In this document: positions 1 through 9,996 of the stretch, piece after piece
Position numbering within the stretch: position 1 is the first letter of the stretch
How the letters are laid out: the number at the start of each line of letters is the position of its first letter
Assembly: GCF_920984735.1 (NCBI RefSeq)
Contig: NZ_CAKLBU010000003.1
Span: forward strand, 242,324-306,323
Source of the DNA: Pedobacter sp. Leaf250
Lineage (GTDB): Bacteria > Bacteroidota > Bacteroidia > Sphingobacteriales > Sphingobacteriaceae
DNA length: 64,000 nucleotides
Reading direction: 5' to 3'
The notes under the pieces: model-generated
Seen by the model: only the letters and a program-made list of their open reading frames with translations
What the model was told of the DNA's origin: nothing
Database searches by the model: none
Position numbers and translations under genes: made by a program

Positions 1-1
1 T

Positions 2-1261
2 TCTATTTCAGCACAATTATCAACAGGTAGAAATCCGACACGTTTTAGCAATACGCTAACTTCTGCCGCTTTTCCAACCGGATTAATTACCAATAGTAAC
101 AATACTGGTAAAAATAATGAATACACTTTTCAAACCGACTACACGTATCCATTTACAAAAGCTACCATTTTAGAAGTTGGTGCTAAAGCTATTTTGAGAG
201 ATATAAAAAGTCAATTTGATATCGCAGCACAAGATTTTGATTACAATCAAAACGTTGGAGCAGCATACGGTGTAATTGCTTTTGACTTATCAAAAAAATG
301 GAAATTTAAGGGTGGTTTAAGGGCAGAGTATACTCAAATTGATTTCAACACCCAAAATAGTGGTATCCAAAAAAATGATTATTTGAACTTGTTTCCAAGT
401 GCTATACTTTCGAGAACATTAAAAGGTGGTGCAACTTTGAAATTGAGCTACAATCGCCGTGTACAAAGGCCAACACAAAATTATTTAAATCCTTTCCGCA
501 ACGAAAGCGATCAGTTTAATATTATGCAGGGTAATCCACAATTGGATCCTGAATTGAGTCAGAATTTTGAGTTGGGATACAATACTTACGTTAAAGGATC
601 AGTAATTACAGCTTCATTATTTTACCGTCGTACTGGCGGTGTTATTGAGAGGTCAATTTCGCCAGTAACAGAAAATGGCATCAATAAAACTTTAAGCTCT
701 TATATTAATGTAGGTACAGCCGAAACTTATGGCTTTAACCTCTTTGGTTCATACAACCCAAAACCAAAATGGACATTGATGACCAATTTCGTGGGCAGCA
801 CATATTCTGTAACCAATAATCAAACAAACGTTAATACAGGTACTTATTTCAATTTCAACTGGTTTGTTCGTTCAGCTTACGGTTTTGGCACAGGATACAA
901 CTTTGAACTCTTTAATGTAATTACATCAAGAGTGCGTACATACCAAGGTGTTACAGAACCATTTTATATTTATGGAGCATCACTTAAAAAAGATTTATTC
1001 AAGAAAAAAGGGAGTGTTGGTTTAAATGTTTTAAATCCGTTTACAAAGGATTTACATATTAAAACGGTTAACAATGCGGTAAATCCAACAGGTACGATTT
1101 TTCAAAGTGTAAATATTTACTATCCAATCCGTTCTTTTGGAGTTAACTTTAGCTATAGTTTTGGTAAATTGAAATTTACTGAGAAGAAAAAAATTAAGAA
1201 TGATGATGCTAAACAAGACCAACAACAAGGTGGTGGTGGAATGGGTGGCGTTCAACAATAA
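2..1261 (+). CDS. TonB-dependent receptor, outer membrane beta-barrel part (5' end outside window)
   Basis: The frame is open from base 2 with no start codon and continues in frame to the stop at 1261, so this is the 3' part of a longer gene. The visible 419 residues are alternating beta-strands rich in aromatic, Asn and Gly residues, with motifs such as NYLNPFRNESD and GNPQLDPELSQNFELGY. These are typical of the C-terminal barrel of TonB-dependent receptors of the OMP_b-brl_3 type. The protein ends in an unusual hydrophilic tail of Lys, Asp, Gln and Gly (GGGGMGGVQQ). It should sit in the outer membrane and import a ligand using TonB energy; the substrate cannot be read from this part. A clear hairpin terminator follows. 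I am confident of the barrel family, less so of the exact subfamily because the plug is missing. Confidence 0.85.
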   Translation, partial: SISAQLSTGRNPTRFSNTLTSAAFPTGLITNSNNTGKNNEYTFQTDYTYPFTKATILEVGAKAILRDIKSQFDIAAQDFDYNQNVGAAYGVIAFDLSKKWKFKGGLRAEYTQIDFNTQNSGIQKNDYLNLFPSAILSRTLKGGATLKLSYNRRVQRPTQNYLNPFRNESDQFNIMQGNPQLDPELSQNFELGYNTYVKGSVITASLFYRRTGGVIERSISPVTENGINKTLSSYINVGTAETYGFNLFGSYNPKPKWTLMTNFVGSTYSVTNNQTNVNTGTYFNFNWFVRSAYGFGTGYNFELFNVITSRVRTYQGVTEPFYIYGASLKKDLFKKKGSVGLNVLNPFTKDLHIKTVNNAVNPTGTIFQSVNIYYPIRSFGVNFSYSFGKLKFTEKKKIKNDDAKQDQQQGGGGMGGVQQ

Positions 1262-1282
1262 CATTATTTTAAATGATATGGT

Positions 1283-1313
1283 AAAGTCTTCGATGCAAAT
1301 CGAAGACTTTTTT
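1283..1313 (+). terminator. Rho-independent terminator of the first receptor gene
   Basis: A 12-bp perfect stem (AAAGTCTTCGAT and its complement) with a GCAA loop runs directly into a T run, 22 bases after the stop at 1261. It separates the partial receptor gene from the SusC gene that follows. Confidence 0.85.
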
Positions 1314-1555
1314 GCTTTAGGTGTAAAATGTACACTTAGTATTAAGGATATTCACCCAATTTATTCCAAAGATTAATTTTAATGCGTGTTTTTCTCGAAT
1401 AAATCAAATCAGTATAATTTTTTCTGCGGGTTTCAATCAAATGTCTTTATTTTTTTTAGTTGATGTTTCCACTTTGAGCAGTTTTATGCGGTTATTTATT
1501 TTTAAAAACTATATATTGCATGTAACTAACAAACATTAACCTAAATAATAGAGAT

Positions 1556-4500
1556 ATGAGAAAAATCTTTACTTCACTATTTTTTCTGTGTATATTACTA
1601 ATTGGGCTACCATTAATGGCCCAGGTAAAAACCATTACAGGAAAAATTACTTCTTCTGATGATTCTGGACCGCTACCAGGTGCAAGTATCAAAGTTAAAG
1701 GTACAAATTCCGGAGCATCAACTGATGGAAGTGGTAATTTTACCATTCAAGTTCCATCTTCGAATGCGGTTTTAGTAATCAGTTTAATAGGCTACAAAAC
1801 ACAGGAGGTTACGGTTGGTAACAAAACTACGATTACTTTGACGCTAGTTTCTGATGCACAAGAACTGCAGGAGGTAACCGTTTCAACCGGGCTTGGCATA
1901 ACCAGGCAGGCAAAATCATTAGGCTATGCTGCCCAACAGGTAAATAGCGAAGATTTAAACTTCAATCGCCAGCCAAATCTAATTAATGCTTTGCAAGGTA
2001 AAGTAGCAGGCGCAACCATATCGAGTATGGGTGGTGGTCCTGGTCAGGGTGCCAATATCAGAATCAGAGGGGTAAACTCCATCGATCCGAGTATTCCAAG
2101 TGATCCACTTTATGTGATTGATGGTGTGCAGATTGATAATTCTACTTCTACATTGGGTGCTAATCCAGGCGGTACAGCTTATGGAGCCAGGGGTGTGAGT
2201 AACAGGGCATCTGATATTAATCCTGAAGATATTGAAACCATCAACATTTTAAAAGGTGGTGCAGCAACTGCATTATACGGTTTAAGAGGTGTGAATGGTG
2301 TGGTGGTCATTACCACTAAAAAAGGCAAAAACGGTGGTTTGAGCATTAACCTAAGCAGTAGTTATGGTTTTGATGAGGTGTTGAAAAAACCAGCTGTTCA
2401 AAAAGAATATACACAAGGTGTTTTAGGTGTTTACGCAAATCCACCAAGTGGTATTGGACCCGCCTGGGGCCCAACTATTGCAGAAGCAAAATTAATTGAC
2501 CCAACCCATCCGGATCAGCTATATGATAATTACGATCAGGCATTTGGAACAGGGCAGCAGATTAAAAATTCTGTTTCGGTTGCTGGTGGAAGCGAACTGG
2601 TGAAGTTTTTCTCTTCTGTATCTCAACTCTATCAAAAAGGGATGATGCCAAATACTGATTACAAGAATTTATCAGGAAGATTAAATACCGATGTAACTAT
2701 TAGCCCGAAATTTAAGGCTTCGGTTAACATGAATTTCAGTAATGCCGGTGGTTATACCTATAGTGCTGATCGTTTTGGTGAAGGTTTGGCTTATTGGTCT
2801 CCGCGTTATGATGTATCCGATTATATCAATGAAAATGGTACACAGAAATATATTGGAACAAATAACCCGATCTGGGGTACTAAAACCAACCAGCTTAAAG
2901 GTGATGTAAATCGCTTCATAGGAGGTGCCGCGTTAACGTATGAGCCAACTAAATGGCTAAACTTTTCTTATCGTTTTGGTTTAGATACCTACAATGATAA
3001 CCGGGTGAGAACTGCGCCAGGTCCAATGGGTATTACGGGTGAGCAAGTTTATGATAACGATCAGGGTTTTTATGGTGAGTACAACTCCAAAGTTAGAACG
3101 CTAAATGGTACTTTTTTAGCTACTTTAACCACTAAAATAGCAAAGGATTTAAATGGAACTTTGAGGTTAGGACAAGAGATGTACGATACCCGATTGAAAA
3201 ATATTGGCACATTAGGTAGTCAGTTGAGTATTTACAATTTCTTCAACCTGGCTAACTCAAAAGTTGTAACGGTTTCTCAATCAATCACCCAAAAAAGGTT
3301 AATCGGTTATTTTGGCGAGGCCACTTTCGATTATAAAAACTACCTGTTTTTAACGCTAACCGGTAGAAATGATATTACCTCAACGTTATCAAAAGAGAAC
3401 AGATCATTCTTCTATCCATCAGCAAGTATCAGTTATGTATTTTCAGATCAATTTAAGCTTCCAACTGCAATCAGTCAGGCTAAGTTGAGATTATCTTATG
3501 CTAAACTTGGAAAAGATGCACCTATTTATGCGGGAGCATCATCAGGTTTTGCTACTTATGGCAGCTTACCAACCGGCACAACCGGTTTAACATTGGCTTC
3601 CAACCTTGGCAATCCAAATCTTCGCCCTGAATTTACAAACACTTTTGAAACCGGTTTGGAAATGTCTTTCTTTAAAGGTCGCTTAGGATTTGACTTTACA
3701 TACTACTATTCATTAAGTAAAGACCAAATTATCCAGGCTCAAATCACTTCGGCAACTGGTTATGTCACTACTTCAATTAATGCAGGTAATATCCGTAACC
3801 GTGGTGTAGAACTGGTGATCAATGGAAAGCCAATTGATGGAAAAGATTTTAAATGGGGCGTTAATTTAAATGTATCTGCCAATAGAAATAAAATCCTTTA
3901 TTTACCAACAGATATCATTTATGGCTCTGCCAGAGGATATGGAAATGCAGGTGTAACCATGAAGTTGGTTGAAGGACAAGCTTTTGGTAACATTTATGGC
4001 TCTTATTTTAACAGATATTCAGGCGGACAACCACAAGATCCTAATTTCCTGGATAAAGATTTGCCATTGTTGATCGGTGCTGATGGTTTTCCAATCATTT
4101 CAGGCGGTACACAAAGAATTTTGGGTAATTCGCAACCCGATTACGTGATCGGCATGGGTAATAATTTCAGTTACAAAAGATTTAGTTTAAATGTTTTGTT
4201 TGATGCCCGTTTAGGATTTGAAAAATACAATTGGCTGGAAGATTTTTACTCGGCTTTCGGTTTGCCGGATTATACTGCTGATCGCAGATCATTCAGGACT
4301 TTTGAAGGTGTACTGGCCAATGGAACACCAAATACTAAGCAAGTTTGGTTAGGTCAGCGTTTAGGGCCTGATAACGTGGATTACGGAGAAGGTTATTACC
4401 GTAGATTTTACAGGAACGTTTCTGAGCCATTTGTAACTGATGCATCGTGGGTTCGCCTTCGTTCGGCAAGTTTAAGTTATGCTTTGCCGACAAGCTGGTT

Positions 4501-4687
4501 ACCTAAAAAATCCATCAGATCTGCATCTGTAGCTGTTACAGGAAATAACTTGTGGCTATGGACTAAATATTACGGTGTTGATCCAGAATCAAGTTCGTAT
4601 GATGCCGGAAGTAACAATGATGGCTCTGCTGGATTTACCTATCCAACAGCACGTACAATTATGTTCTCTCTAAACGTTGGTTTTTAA
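1556..4687 (+). CDS. SusC/RagA family TonB-linked outer membrane receptor
   Basis: This 1043-residue protein has a Sec signal peptide (residues 1-22, ending PLMAQ), then a carboxypeptidase-D regulatory-like domain (about 24-110, with GKITSSDDSGPLPGASIKVKG), a plug domain (about 115-230, with GVNSIDPS and LYVIDGVQ), and a long beta-barrel ending in aromatic residue F. It has no STN domain, so it probably does not signal through an anti-sigma factor. SusC proteins form the transport channel across the outer membrane and work with the SusD lipoprotein encoded 11 bases downstream. The ligand is unknown; a secreted S9 peptidase lies behind the pair, so a peptide is possible. The ATG at 1556 is chosen because the signal peptide begins there. 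Confidence 0.93.
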   Translation: MRKIFTSLFFLCILLIGLPLMAQVKTITGKITSSDDSGPLPGASIKVKGTNSGASTDGSGNFTIQVPSSNAVLVISLIGYKTQEVTVGNKTTITLTLVSDAQELQEVTVSTGLGITRQAKSLGYAAQQVNSEDLNFNRQPNLINALQGKVAGATISSMGGGPGQGANIRIRGVNSIDPSIPSDPLYVIDGVQIDNSTSTLGANPGGTAYGARGVSNRASDINPEDIETINILKGGAATALYGLRGVNGVVVITTKKGKNGGLSINLSSSYGFDEVLKKPAVQKEYTQGVLGVYANPPSGIGPAWGPTIAEAKLIDPTHPDQLYDNYDQAFGTGQQIKNSVSVAGGSELVKFFSSVSQLYQKGMMPNTDYKNLSGRLNTDVTISPKFKASVNMNFSNAGGYTYSADRFGEGLAYWSPRYDVSDYINENGTQKYIGTNNPIWGTKTNQLKGDVNRFIGGAALTYEPTKWLNFSYRFGLDTYNDNRVRTAPGPMGITGEQVYDNDQGFYGEYNSKVRTLNGTFLATLTTKIAKDLNGTLRLGQEMYDTRLKNIGTLGSQLSIYNFFNLANSKVVTVSQSITQKRLIGYFGEATFDYKNYLFLTLTGRNDITSTLSKENRSFFYPSASISYVFSDQFKLPTAISQAKLRLSYAKLGKDAPIYAGASSGFATYGSLPTGTTGLTLASNLGNPNLRPEFTNTFETGLEMSFFKGRLGFDFTYYYSLSKDQIIQAQITSATGYVTTSINAGNIRNRGVELVINGKPIDGKDFKWGVNLNVSANRNKILYLPTDIIYGSARGYGNAGVTMKLVEGQAFGNIYGSYFNRYSGGQPQDPNFLDKDLPLLIGADGFPIISGGTQRILGNSQPDYVIGMGNNFSYKRFSLNVLFDARLGFEKYNWLEDFYSAFGLPDYTADRRSFRTFEGVLANGTPNTKQVWLGQRLGPDNVDYGEGYYRRFYRNVSEPFVTDASWVRLRSASLSYALPTSWLPKKSIRSASVAVTGNNLWLWTKYYGVDPESSSYDAGSNNDGSAGFTYPTARTIMFSLNVGF

Positions 4688-4698
4688 TTTGATTTAAG

Positions 4699-6132
4699 AT
4701 GAAAAAGATTTTAAAATATACAGTATTATCAGCGTTGGTAGCTAGTGTTACGCTTCAAGGCTGCAAAGACAGCTATTTTGATGATGTTGCTAAAAACCCC
4801 AATCAGGTAACTACGCCAACACTGGCATCGCTGCTTGCTACCTCAACAAGTAAAGCAGGAGTTAATAATTATAATGTAGCCAGCGCCATTGTGCCTTATG
4901 TGCAATATACAGCAAACCCTGCTGCTGCGGGTGCTGGCGATACCTATCAATCTATTGATTTTAGCGGAACCTGGGATGCACTTTATTTTGCAATGGCCGA
5001 TGCCAATGAGATGAAAAAGATGGCAGTTGCACAAGGTTCTAGTGAGTACAAAGGTGTGGCAGATGTGTTAATTGCTTACAACCTAATTATGGTAAATGAT
5101 TTATGGGGTAGTGCACCATTTTCTCAGGCATTTGATATTACCACGTTCTTTCCTAAGTACGATTCGGCTCAGGAGGTTTATAACCAAAGTATGGCATTGG
5201 TAGATGAAGCCATTGTAGAGTTAGCTAAAACCAATGCCACCATAAAATTAGCCGCAACCAGCGATTTAATTTATGGAACTACAGGTGCAAATGAGCGGGC
5301 AAACTGGCTAAAATTTGCTTATGCATTAAAAGCCAGATTGTTAAATAAGGTTAGTAAAACCAGTACTTACAATCCTACATCGGTATTGTCGGCAGTTGGT
5401 AGTTCATTCGCTTCCAATGCAGAAGATGCTCAAATGGCAACTTTCAGTGTACGTAACTTTTGGGCAGGTGTTGCCATCAGCAATGCATCGCAATCTTTAG
5501 GTGGATGGTTATCAGAACAATTGATTGACCATTTAAATGGAACAACTTACGGTGTATTTGATCCACGTATTGCTAAGATTACGGATAGAACAGTAAATAA
5601 TGTTTATATCGGAACGGTAAATGGTGCAGGTAATCGACTGCCGGGTGCAAACACAGTGAAAGATGAATGTTATATTTCGGTAAATTCACCATGGACTAGC
5701 CCAACCTCACCAATTTTTATTGCCACTTATGCTGAGATGAAATTCATTGAAGCGGAGGCTTCTTTTACAACTGATAAAACAAGATCTTACAATGCGTACT
5801 TGGCTGCGATTTCTGCAAACATGGATAAATTTCAGGTTGCAGCAGCCGATAAAGCTACATATCTTGCCGATGTGAGGGTTTCAGTTGGTGTTGCTGCTTT
5901 CACAAAAGATTTAATTTTCAAGGAAAAATATGTATCAACCTATTTGAATCCTGAAGCATGGAATGATGCAAGAAGATCTGATTATAAGTATAAAGATTTT
6001 ACACTTCCAGCAAATGTAACCTTGCCAGATTTTATTCGCAGAAACGATTATCCTCAAGGCGAAAGAAGTAAAAACGGTGCCAATGTTCCGGCCGAAGTTC
6101 CAAGAACTACCAAGTTGTGGTGGGATCAGTAA
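4699..6132 (+). CDS. SusD/RagB-like outer membrane lipoprotein (SusD-like_2 type)
   Basis: A 477-residue lipoprotein. The N-terminus is a lipoprotein signal with lipobox LQGC (Cys22), followed by the phrase FDDVAKNPNQ, typical of the SusD-like_2 group. Alpha-helical TPR-like stretches follow (for example DVLIAYNLIMVNDLWGSAPFSQA and NWLKFAYALKARLLNKVS), and the C-terminal part carries the usual EAWNDARRSDY segment. SusD proteins sit on the cell surface as a lid on SusC and bind the substrate. The gene starts 11 bases after the SusC stop and is certainly co-transcribed with it; a terminator follows it, so the downstream peptidase may be a separate unit or receive only read-through. Confidence 0.92.
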   Translation: MKKILKYTVLSALVASVTLQGCKDSYFDDVAKNPNQVTTPTLASLLATSTSKAGVNNYNVASAIVPYVQYTANPAAAGAGDTYQSIDFSGTWDALYFAMADANEMKKMAVAQGSSEYKGVADVLIAYNLIMVNDLWGSAPFSQAFDITTFFPKYDSAQEVYNQSMALVDEAIVELAKTNATIKLAATSDLIYGTTGANERANWLKFAYALKARLLNKVSKTSTYNPTSVLSAVGSSFASNAEDAQMATFSVRNFWAGVAISNASQSLGGWLSEQLIDHLNGTTYGVFDPRIAKITDRTVNNVYIGTVNGAGNRLPGANTVKDECYISVNSPWTSPTSPIFIATYAEMKFIEAEASFTTDKTRSYNAYLAAISANMDKFQVAAADKATYLADVRVSVGVAAFTKDLIFKEKYVSTYLNPEAWNDARRSDYKYKDFTLPANVTLPDFIRRNDYPQGERSKNGANVPAEVPRTTKLWWDQ

Positions 6133-6157
6133 CAATATTATAGAAAAATTAAGTTTT

Positions 6158-6191
6158 AAGCTCCAATCGTGTTTCGGTTGGGGCTTTTTTT
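6158..6191 (+). terminator. Rho-independent terminator after the first SusC/SusD pair
   Basis: A 9-bp stem (AAGCTCCAA against TTGGGGCTT, one G-T pair) around an 11-base loop, followed by seven T. It lies 26 bases after the SusD stop and 25 bases before the S9 peptidase start. Confidence 0.75.
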
Positions 6192-6215
6192 GTAATTTAT
6201 CTTCAAATCCTAGTC

Positions 6216-8300
6216 ATGAAAAAATCTTTGCTTTTTCTATTTCTTGCAGCCTTATCGTTCAATATATTTGCTCAATCTTTTTCTATAAAATCAGTTTTGA
6301 GTTACCCATTTCCAACACAATTGGTATCATCGCAAATTGGTTCTAAAATTGCATGGGCGGCAAATGAACAAGGCAAAAGGAATATATATACTGCAGAAGC
6401 ACCCAGTTATAAGGCAGTTAAAATTACCAATTACAATGAAGATGATGGACAGGAGCTTACCAGCCTTTCTATTTCTGCAGATGGAAAATGGATAGTATTT
6501 GTTCGTGGTGGTGATCATGGTGGCAGAGATGGTGGTCCTGTAAATGCAGCATCATCTGCAATTGCGCCTAAAGTTGAAGTTTTTACAATTCCGTTTGCTG
6601 GAGGGAAGGTTAACTTAATTGCCGAAGGAGATTATCCTCTGATTTCACCTAAAAGCAACCAGCTACTATTTGCCAAAGGAGGTCAAATATTTTTAAGTCC
6701 AATTGATGGTTCTTCATCAGCTAAAAATATCATTACCATAAAGGGAACCAATAGCGCTTACAAATGGTCGCCTGATGGCGAGAAAGTTGCTTTCGTAAGT
6801 AACCGCACCGATCATTCTTTTATTGGTATTTATCAAGAGCAAAAAACACCAATCAAATGGATCCTGCCATCTTTTTCTAAAGATAATGCCCCTGTTTGGT
6901 CTCCTGATGGAAATTCCATCGCTTTTATTAGAATACAAGGAACTGGAGGTGAAACAGATTCTATTTTAAAAGCTAAACACCAGGCTTGGGGAATTTGGAC
7001 GGTAGATCTCAAAACGGAAAAGGGCAAGCAAATCTGGAAAGCGCCAGAAACTTTACGTGGATCTTTTCCATCAATAGAAGGTGGTGCAAATTTAATGTGG
7101 GCAAACGATAAAATTGTTTTTGCTTCGTATGAAGACGGGTGGCCACATCTATACACAATGAAAACTGATGGATCGAATAAGATACTACTGACTCCTGGTA
7201 ATTTTACGGTAGAAAATATCAAATTGAGTAACGATAAAAAGACTTTGGTTTTTGCATCAAATACCGGTAAAGATGTTCACGATTTGGATCGTAGGCATAT
7301 TTTTTCCGTTTCAGTGGATAAAGCAAATATGAAACCTTTAAGTTCGGGTTTAGGTATAGAGGCTTATCCTGTTTTTTCTGCTGATGGAAATCAGGTTTTT
7401 TGCTTAAGTGCAACGGCACAGAGACCATTATTACCTGCGGTATTAGAAAATGGCAAAAAACCACAATTAATTGGTAAGGATTTGATTCCAAATGATTTTC
7501 CTATTGGTGAATTGGTTACCCCTAAACACGTAAATTTCAAAGCTGCAGATGGAAATACCGTTTATGGGCAACTGTTTTCTCCAAAAAAGACTGCTAAGAA
7601 TCAACCTGCTGTTGTTTATGTTCATGGTGGTCCTCAACGGCAAATGTATTTAGGTTGGAGCCCGATGGATTATTATTCCATTGATTATGCTTTGAATCAA
7701 TATTTGGTGAGTATGGGCTTTACGGTGTTATCTGTAAATTATCGTTTGGGTTTGGGTTATGGTTACGATTTTCACAAACCCCGAAATGCGGGTGCGCAAG
7801 GTGCATCCGAATATCAGGATGTTAAAGCCGCGGGTGAATGGCTGGCCAATTTACCTCACATCGATCCAAAAAAAATAGGCATTTATGGGGGTTCTTATGG
7901 TGGTTATTTAACAGCACTGGCACTTGGAAAAGATTCGAAACTTTTTGCTGCCGGTGTAGATATTCATGGAGTAAATAACAGATTCAGCAGTGCTGCCACA
8001 GAGGGTAAGTTACCTGCTCCTGATGCCGAGCTGGCAGCGAAAGTGGCAACAGAATCATCACCCGTTACTTATATTAAAACCTGGACTTCACCAACTTTAA
8101 TTATACATGCTGATGATGACCGAAATGTAGCTTTTAATCAAAGTATTGATTTGGCCAAGCGGTTTGAAGATTTGAAAATAGCGTTTGAATTTTTAGCTAT
8201 TCCTGATGATACCCATCATTGGATGAAGTTTTCGAATGGCGTAAAAGTGAGTGATGCGACAGCTGATTTTTTAAAACGCAAATTAATGGATAAGAAATAG
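6216..8300 (+). CDS. Secreted S9 family serine peptidase (prolyl oligopeptidase / DPP IV clan)
   Basis: The 694-residue protein has a signal peptide (1-20, ending NIFAQ), a beta-propeller of TolB/PD40-like repeats in the first 450 residues or so (for example PLISPKSNQLLFA, YKWSPDGEKVAFVSN, PVWSPDGNSIAFIR), and a C-terminal alpha/beta-hydrolase domain. The catalytic triad is readable: Ser560 in GGSYGG, Asp635 in HADDDRNV and His667 in PDDTHHW. Such enzymes cut short peptides, with the propeller limiting access, and this one should act in the periplasm or outside the cell. It follows a SusC/SusD pair but is separated from it by a terminator. The exact specificity (dipeptidyl, oligopeptidyl or acylaminoacyl) cannot be decided from sequence reading. 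Confidence 0.9.
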   Translation: MKKSLLFLFLAALSFNIFAQSFSIKSVLSYPFPTQLVSSQIGSKIAWAANEQGKRNIYTAEAPSYKAVKITNYNEDDGQELTSLSISADGKWIVFVRGGDHGGRDGGPVNAASSAIAPKVEVFTIPFAGGKVNLIAEGDYPLISPKSNQLLFAKGGQIFLSPIDGSSSAKNIITIKGTNSAYKWSPDGEKVAFVSNRTDHSFIGIYQEQKTPIKWILPSFSKDNAPVWSPDGNSIAFIRIQGTGGETDSILKAKHQAWGIWTVDLKTEKGKQIWKAPETLRGSFPSIEGGANLMWANDKIVFASYEDGWPHLYTMKTDGSNKILLTPGNFTVENIKLSNDKKTLVFASNTGKDVHDLDRRHIFSVSVDKANMKPLSSGLGIEAYPVFSADGNQVFCLSATAQRPLLPAVLENGKKPQLIGKDLIPNDFPIGELVTPKHVNFKAADGNTVYGQLFSPKKTAKNQPAVVYVHGGPQRQMYLGWSPMDYYSIDYALNQYLVSMGFTVLSVNYRLGLGYGYDFHKPRNAGAQGASEYQDVKAAGEWLANLPHIDPKKIGIYGGSYGGYLTALALGKDSKLFAAGVDIHGVNNRFSSAATEGKLPAPDAELAAKVATESSPVTYIKTWTSPTLIIHADDDRNVAFNQSIDLAKRFEDLKIAFEFLAIPDDTHHWMKFSNGVKVSDATADFLKRKLMDKK

Positions 8301-8321
8301 ATTAGTAATCTCCTAAGAAAT

Positions 8322-9956
8322 TTAGTCCTTTTTAATTCCCTTCAAAATCATCAAACTTAATGCGTTAAAAGCATATCCACTGATGTTATTTTGCAACATC
8401 ACTACAGATTGATCGTAAAATAGCGGTACCACTGGCGAATTATCCATCACCAACTGATCCATCTTGCGGTAAAGTGTAAAACGTTTTTCATCATCCGTTT
8501 CGTAATAGCTTTGCTCAAATAATTGATCAAATTCTTTATTGTAAAAAGCAAAATAATTTGGTCCAAATGGAACTTTGTTTTTAGAGTAAAACATCGAAAG
8601 GAAATTTTCTCCATCAGCGTAATCTGCAAGCCATGATCCACGGAAAAAGTTTACGCTGTTTTTCGACATTAAATCCCTTAAGCTTGCGCTCGGACTCACA
8701 TCAATTTTTACTTTAATGCCAACGTTTGTTAATTCACCCTGAATAAATTCGATCAAATCTTTATAAGTTGTAGTGGTGTTTAAAGTAATTTCAGGCAATC
8801 CTTTGCCTTCCTTAAAACCTGCTTCAGTTAATAATTTTGCCGAAAGTTTAGGGTTATACGAGTAACCGCGAACAGCAAGGCTATCAAAACCAGGCATTCC
8901 TTTCGGTATAAATCCAGATGTTGCTGCAATACCGATTCCGTTTCGCAAGTAGCGAATCAGCTTATCTCGGTCGATGGCATAATTAATGGCCTGCCTAATT
9001 TTTTTGATTTTTAAAGGTGAGTTTTTTACAAGTGCTAAATTGGTATCAACTAAAATCCCAACATATTCAGTGCATAAATAAGGGCTTTTAGTTAAAGTGA
9101 ATTTGCCCTTATATTTCGAACTCATATTCCCACTTTTAGTTAAAATATCATCCCGGTAACTGCCATCAACATTGTAATAAAAATCAAGGTCTTTTTTTAA
9201 AAAACTCATAAAGCCACTTTGTTTATCGGTGATGAAAGTAGCTTTAACTGCATCCAGATAGGGTAATTTTCTGCCGGTTTTATCTTTTTCAAAGTAGTGC
9301 TCATTTTTAAGCAAAACTAAAATTTCTCCCTCTTTCCAGTATTTAAATTTAAACGGGCCCGTACCAACGGGATGGCTTCTAAAATCCTTTCCATAATGCT
9401 CCACTACTTCCTTAGGTACCACCGAACAATATTGGGTAGTAAGCAAATTCATAAACGGTGGAAAGGGGCGAACCAACTTGATTTGAAAAGTAGTATCGTT
9501 CAAGGCGCTAAAACTGGTTTGATCTTTCACTTTGTCACTAAAAATCCATCCTCCAGATGAGGCTACTTTTGGGTCGATCAACCTATAAAATGAATAGGCG
9601 AAATCACTGGAAACAACTTTTCTTCCCTTGCCATTTTTAAAAATTTCATCGTCTTGAAAGTAAACATCATTGCGAAGGTTAAAAGTATAAGTCATCGCAT
9701 CGGCAGATACCGTCCAGTTTTTGGCAATACATGGAACAGTTTGTAGAGAAGAATCTATCTGCACCAAACCGTTAAAAATCTGGTTCGTCATCCAGATGGC
9801 ATTTTGATTGCGGGCAAAGGCAGGATCCAATGATGTTAAGCCCTGATCTAAATTAATATTGAAGGTTTTTTTATTGCCATGATCGCTTTCCTGCTTGCAG
9901 GAAATAAAGAATACACAACAAAAAATCCAAAATATATATTTTAATGAGCCCTGCAT
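8322..9956 (-). CDS. Peptide/nickel-type ABC transporter substrate-binding lipoprotein (SBP_bac_5)
   Basis: The start is placed at the ATG at 9956, giving 544 residues with a lipoprotein signal (MQGSLKYIFW..., lipobox FISC, Cys20). The open frame runs 60 codons further upstream, but that stretch has no signal and covers the promoter of the divergent gene. The mature protein shows the SBP family 5 pattern: LTSLDPAFARNQ, LRNDVYFQDD, GTGPFKFKYWKEGEIL, RQAINYAIDRDKLI and a C-terminal DFADGENFL-like stretch (read here as LADYADGENFLSMFY). These proteins bind oligopeptides or other ligands for an ABC importer. No permease or ATPase gene lies nearby, so this copy is solitary and its transporter, if any, must be elsewhere. 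It converges with the S9 peptidase gene, 21 bases apart. Confidence 0.88.
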   Translation of the reverse strand: MQGSLKYIFWIFCCVFFISCKQESDHGNKKTFNINLDQGLTSLDPAFARNQNAIWMTNQIFNGLVQIDSSLQTVPCIAKNWTVSADAMTYTFNLRNDVYFQDDEIFKNGKGRKVVSSDFAYSFYRLIDPKVASSGGWIFSDKVKDQTSFSALNDTTFQIKLVRPFPPFMNLLTTQYCSVVPKEVVEHYGKDFRSHPVGTGPFKFKYWKEGEILVLLKNEHYFEKDKTGRKLPYLDAVKATFITDKQSGFMSFLKKDLDFYYNVDGSYRDDILTKSGNMSSKYKGKFTLTKSPYLCTEYVGILVDTNLALVKNSPLKIKKIRQAINYAIDRDKLIRYLRNGIGIAATSGFIPKGMPGFDSLAVRGYSYNPKLSAKLLTEAGFKEGKGLPEITLNTTTTYKDLIEFIQGELTNVGIKVKIDVSPSASLRDLMSKNSVNFFRGSWLADYADGENFLSMFYSKNKVPFGPNYFAFYNKEFDQLFEQSYYETDDEKRFTLYRKMDQLVMDNSPVVPLFYDQSVVMLQNNISGYAFNALSLMILKGIKKD

Positions 9957-9970
9957 GCGGTAAGGAATGT

Positions 9971-9978
9971 TATTTTTG
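9971..9978 (+). promoter_or_regulatory. Bacteroidota -7 promoter element before the BtuF-like gene
   Basis: The string TATTTTTG followed by CA matches the Bacteroidota -7 consensus TAnnTTTG. It lies 18 bases before the ATG at 9997 and within the longer open frame beginning at 9967, which argues that 9967 is not the start. No clear -33 TTG is seen. Confidence 0.6.
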
Positions 9979-9996
9979 CACAAATTAATAAATTTA

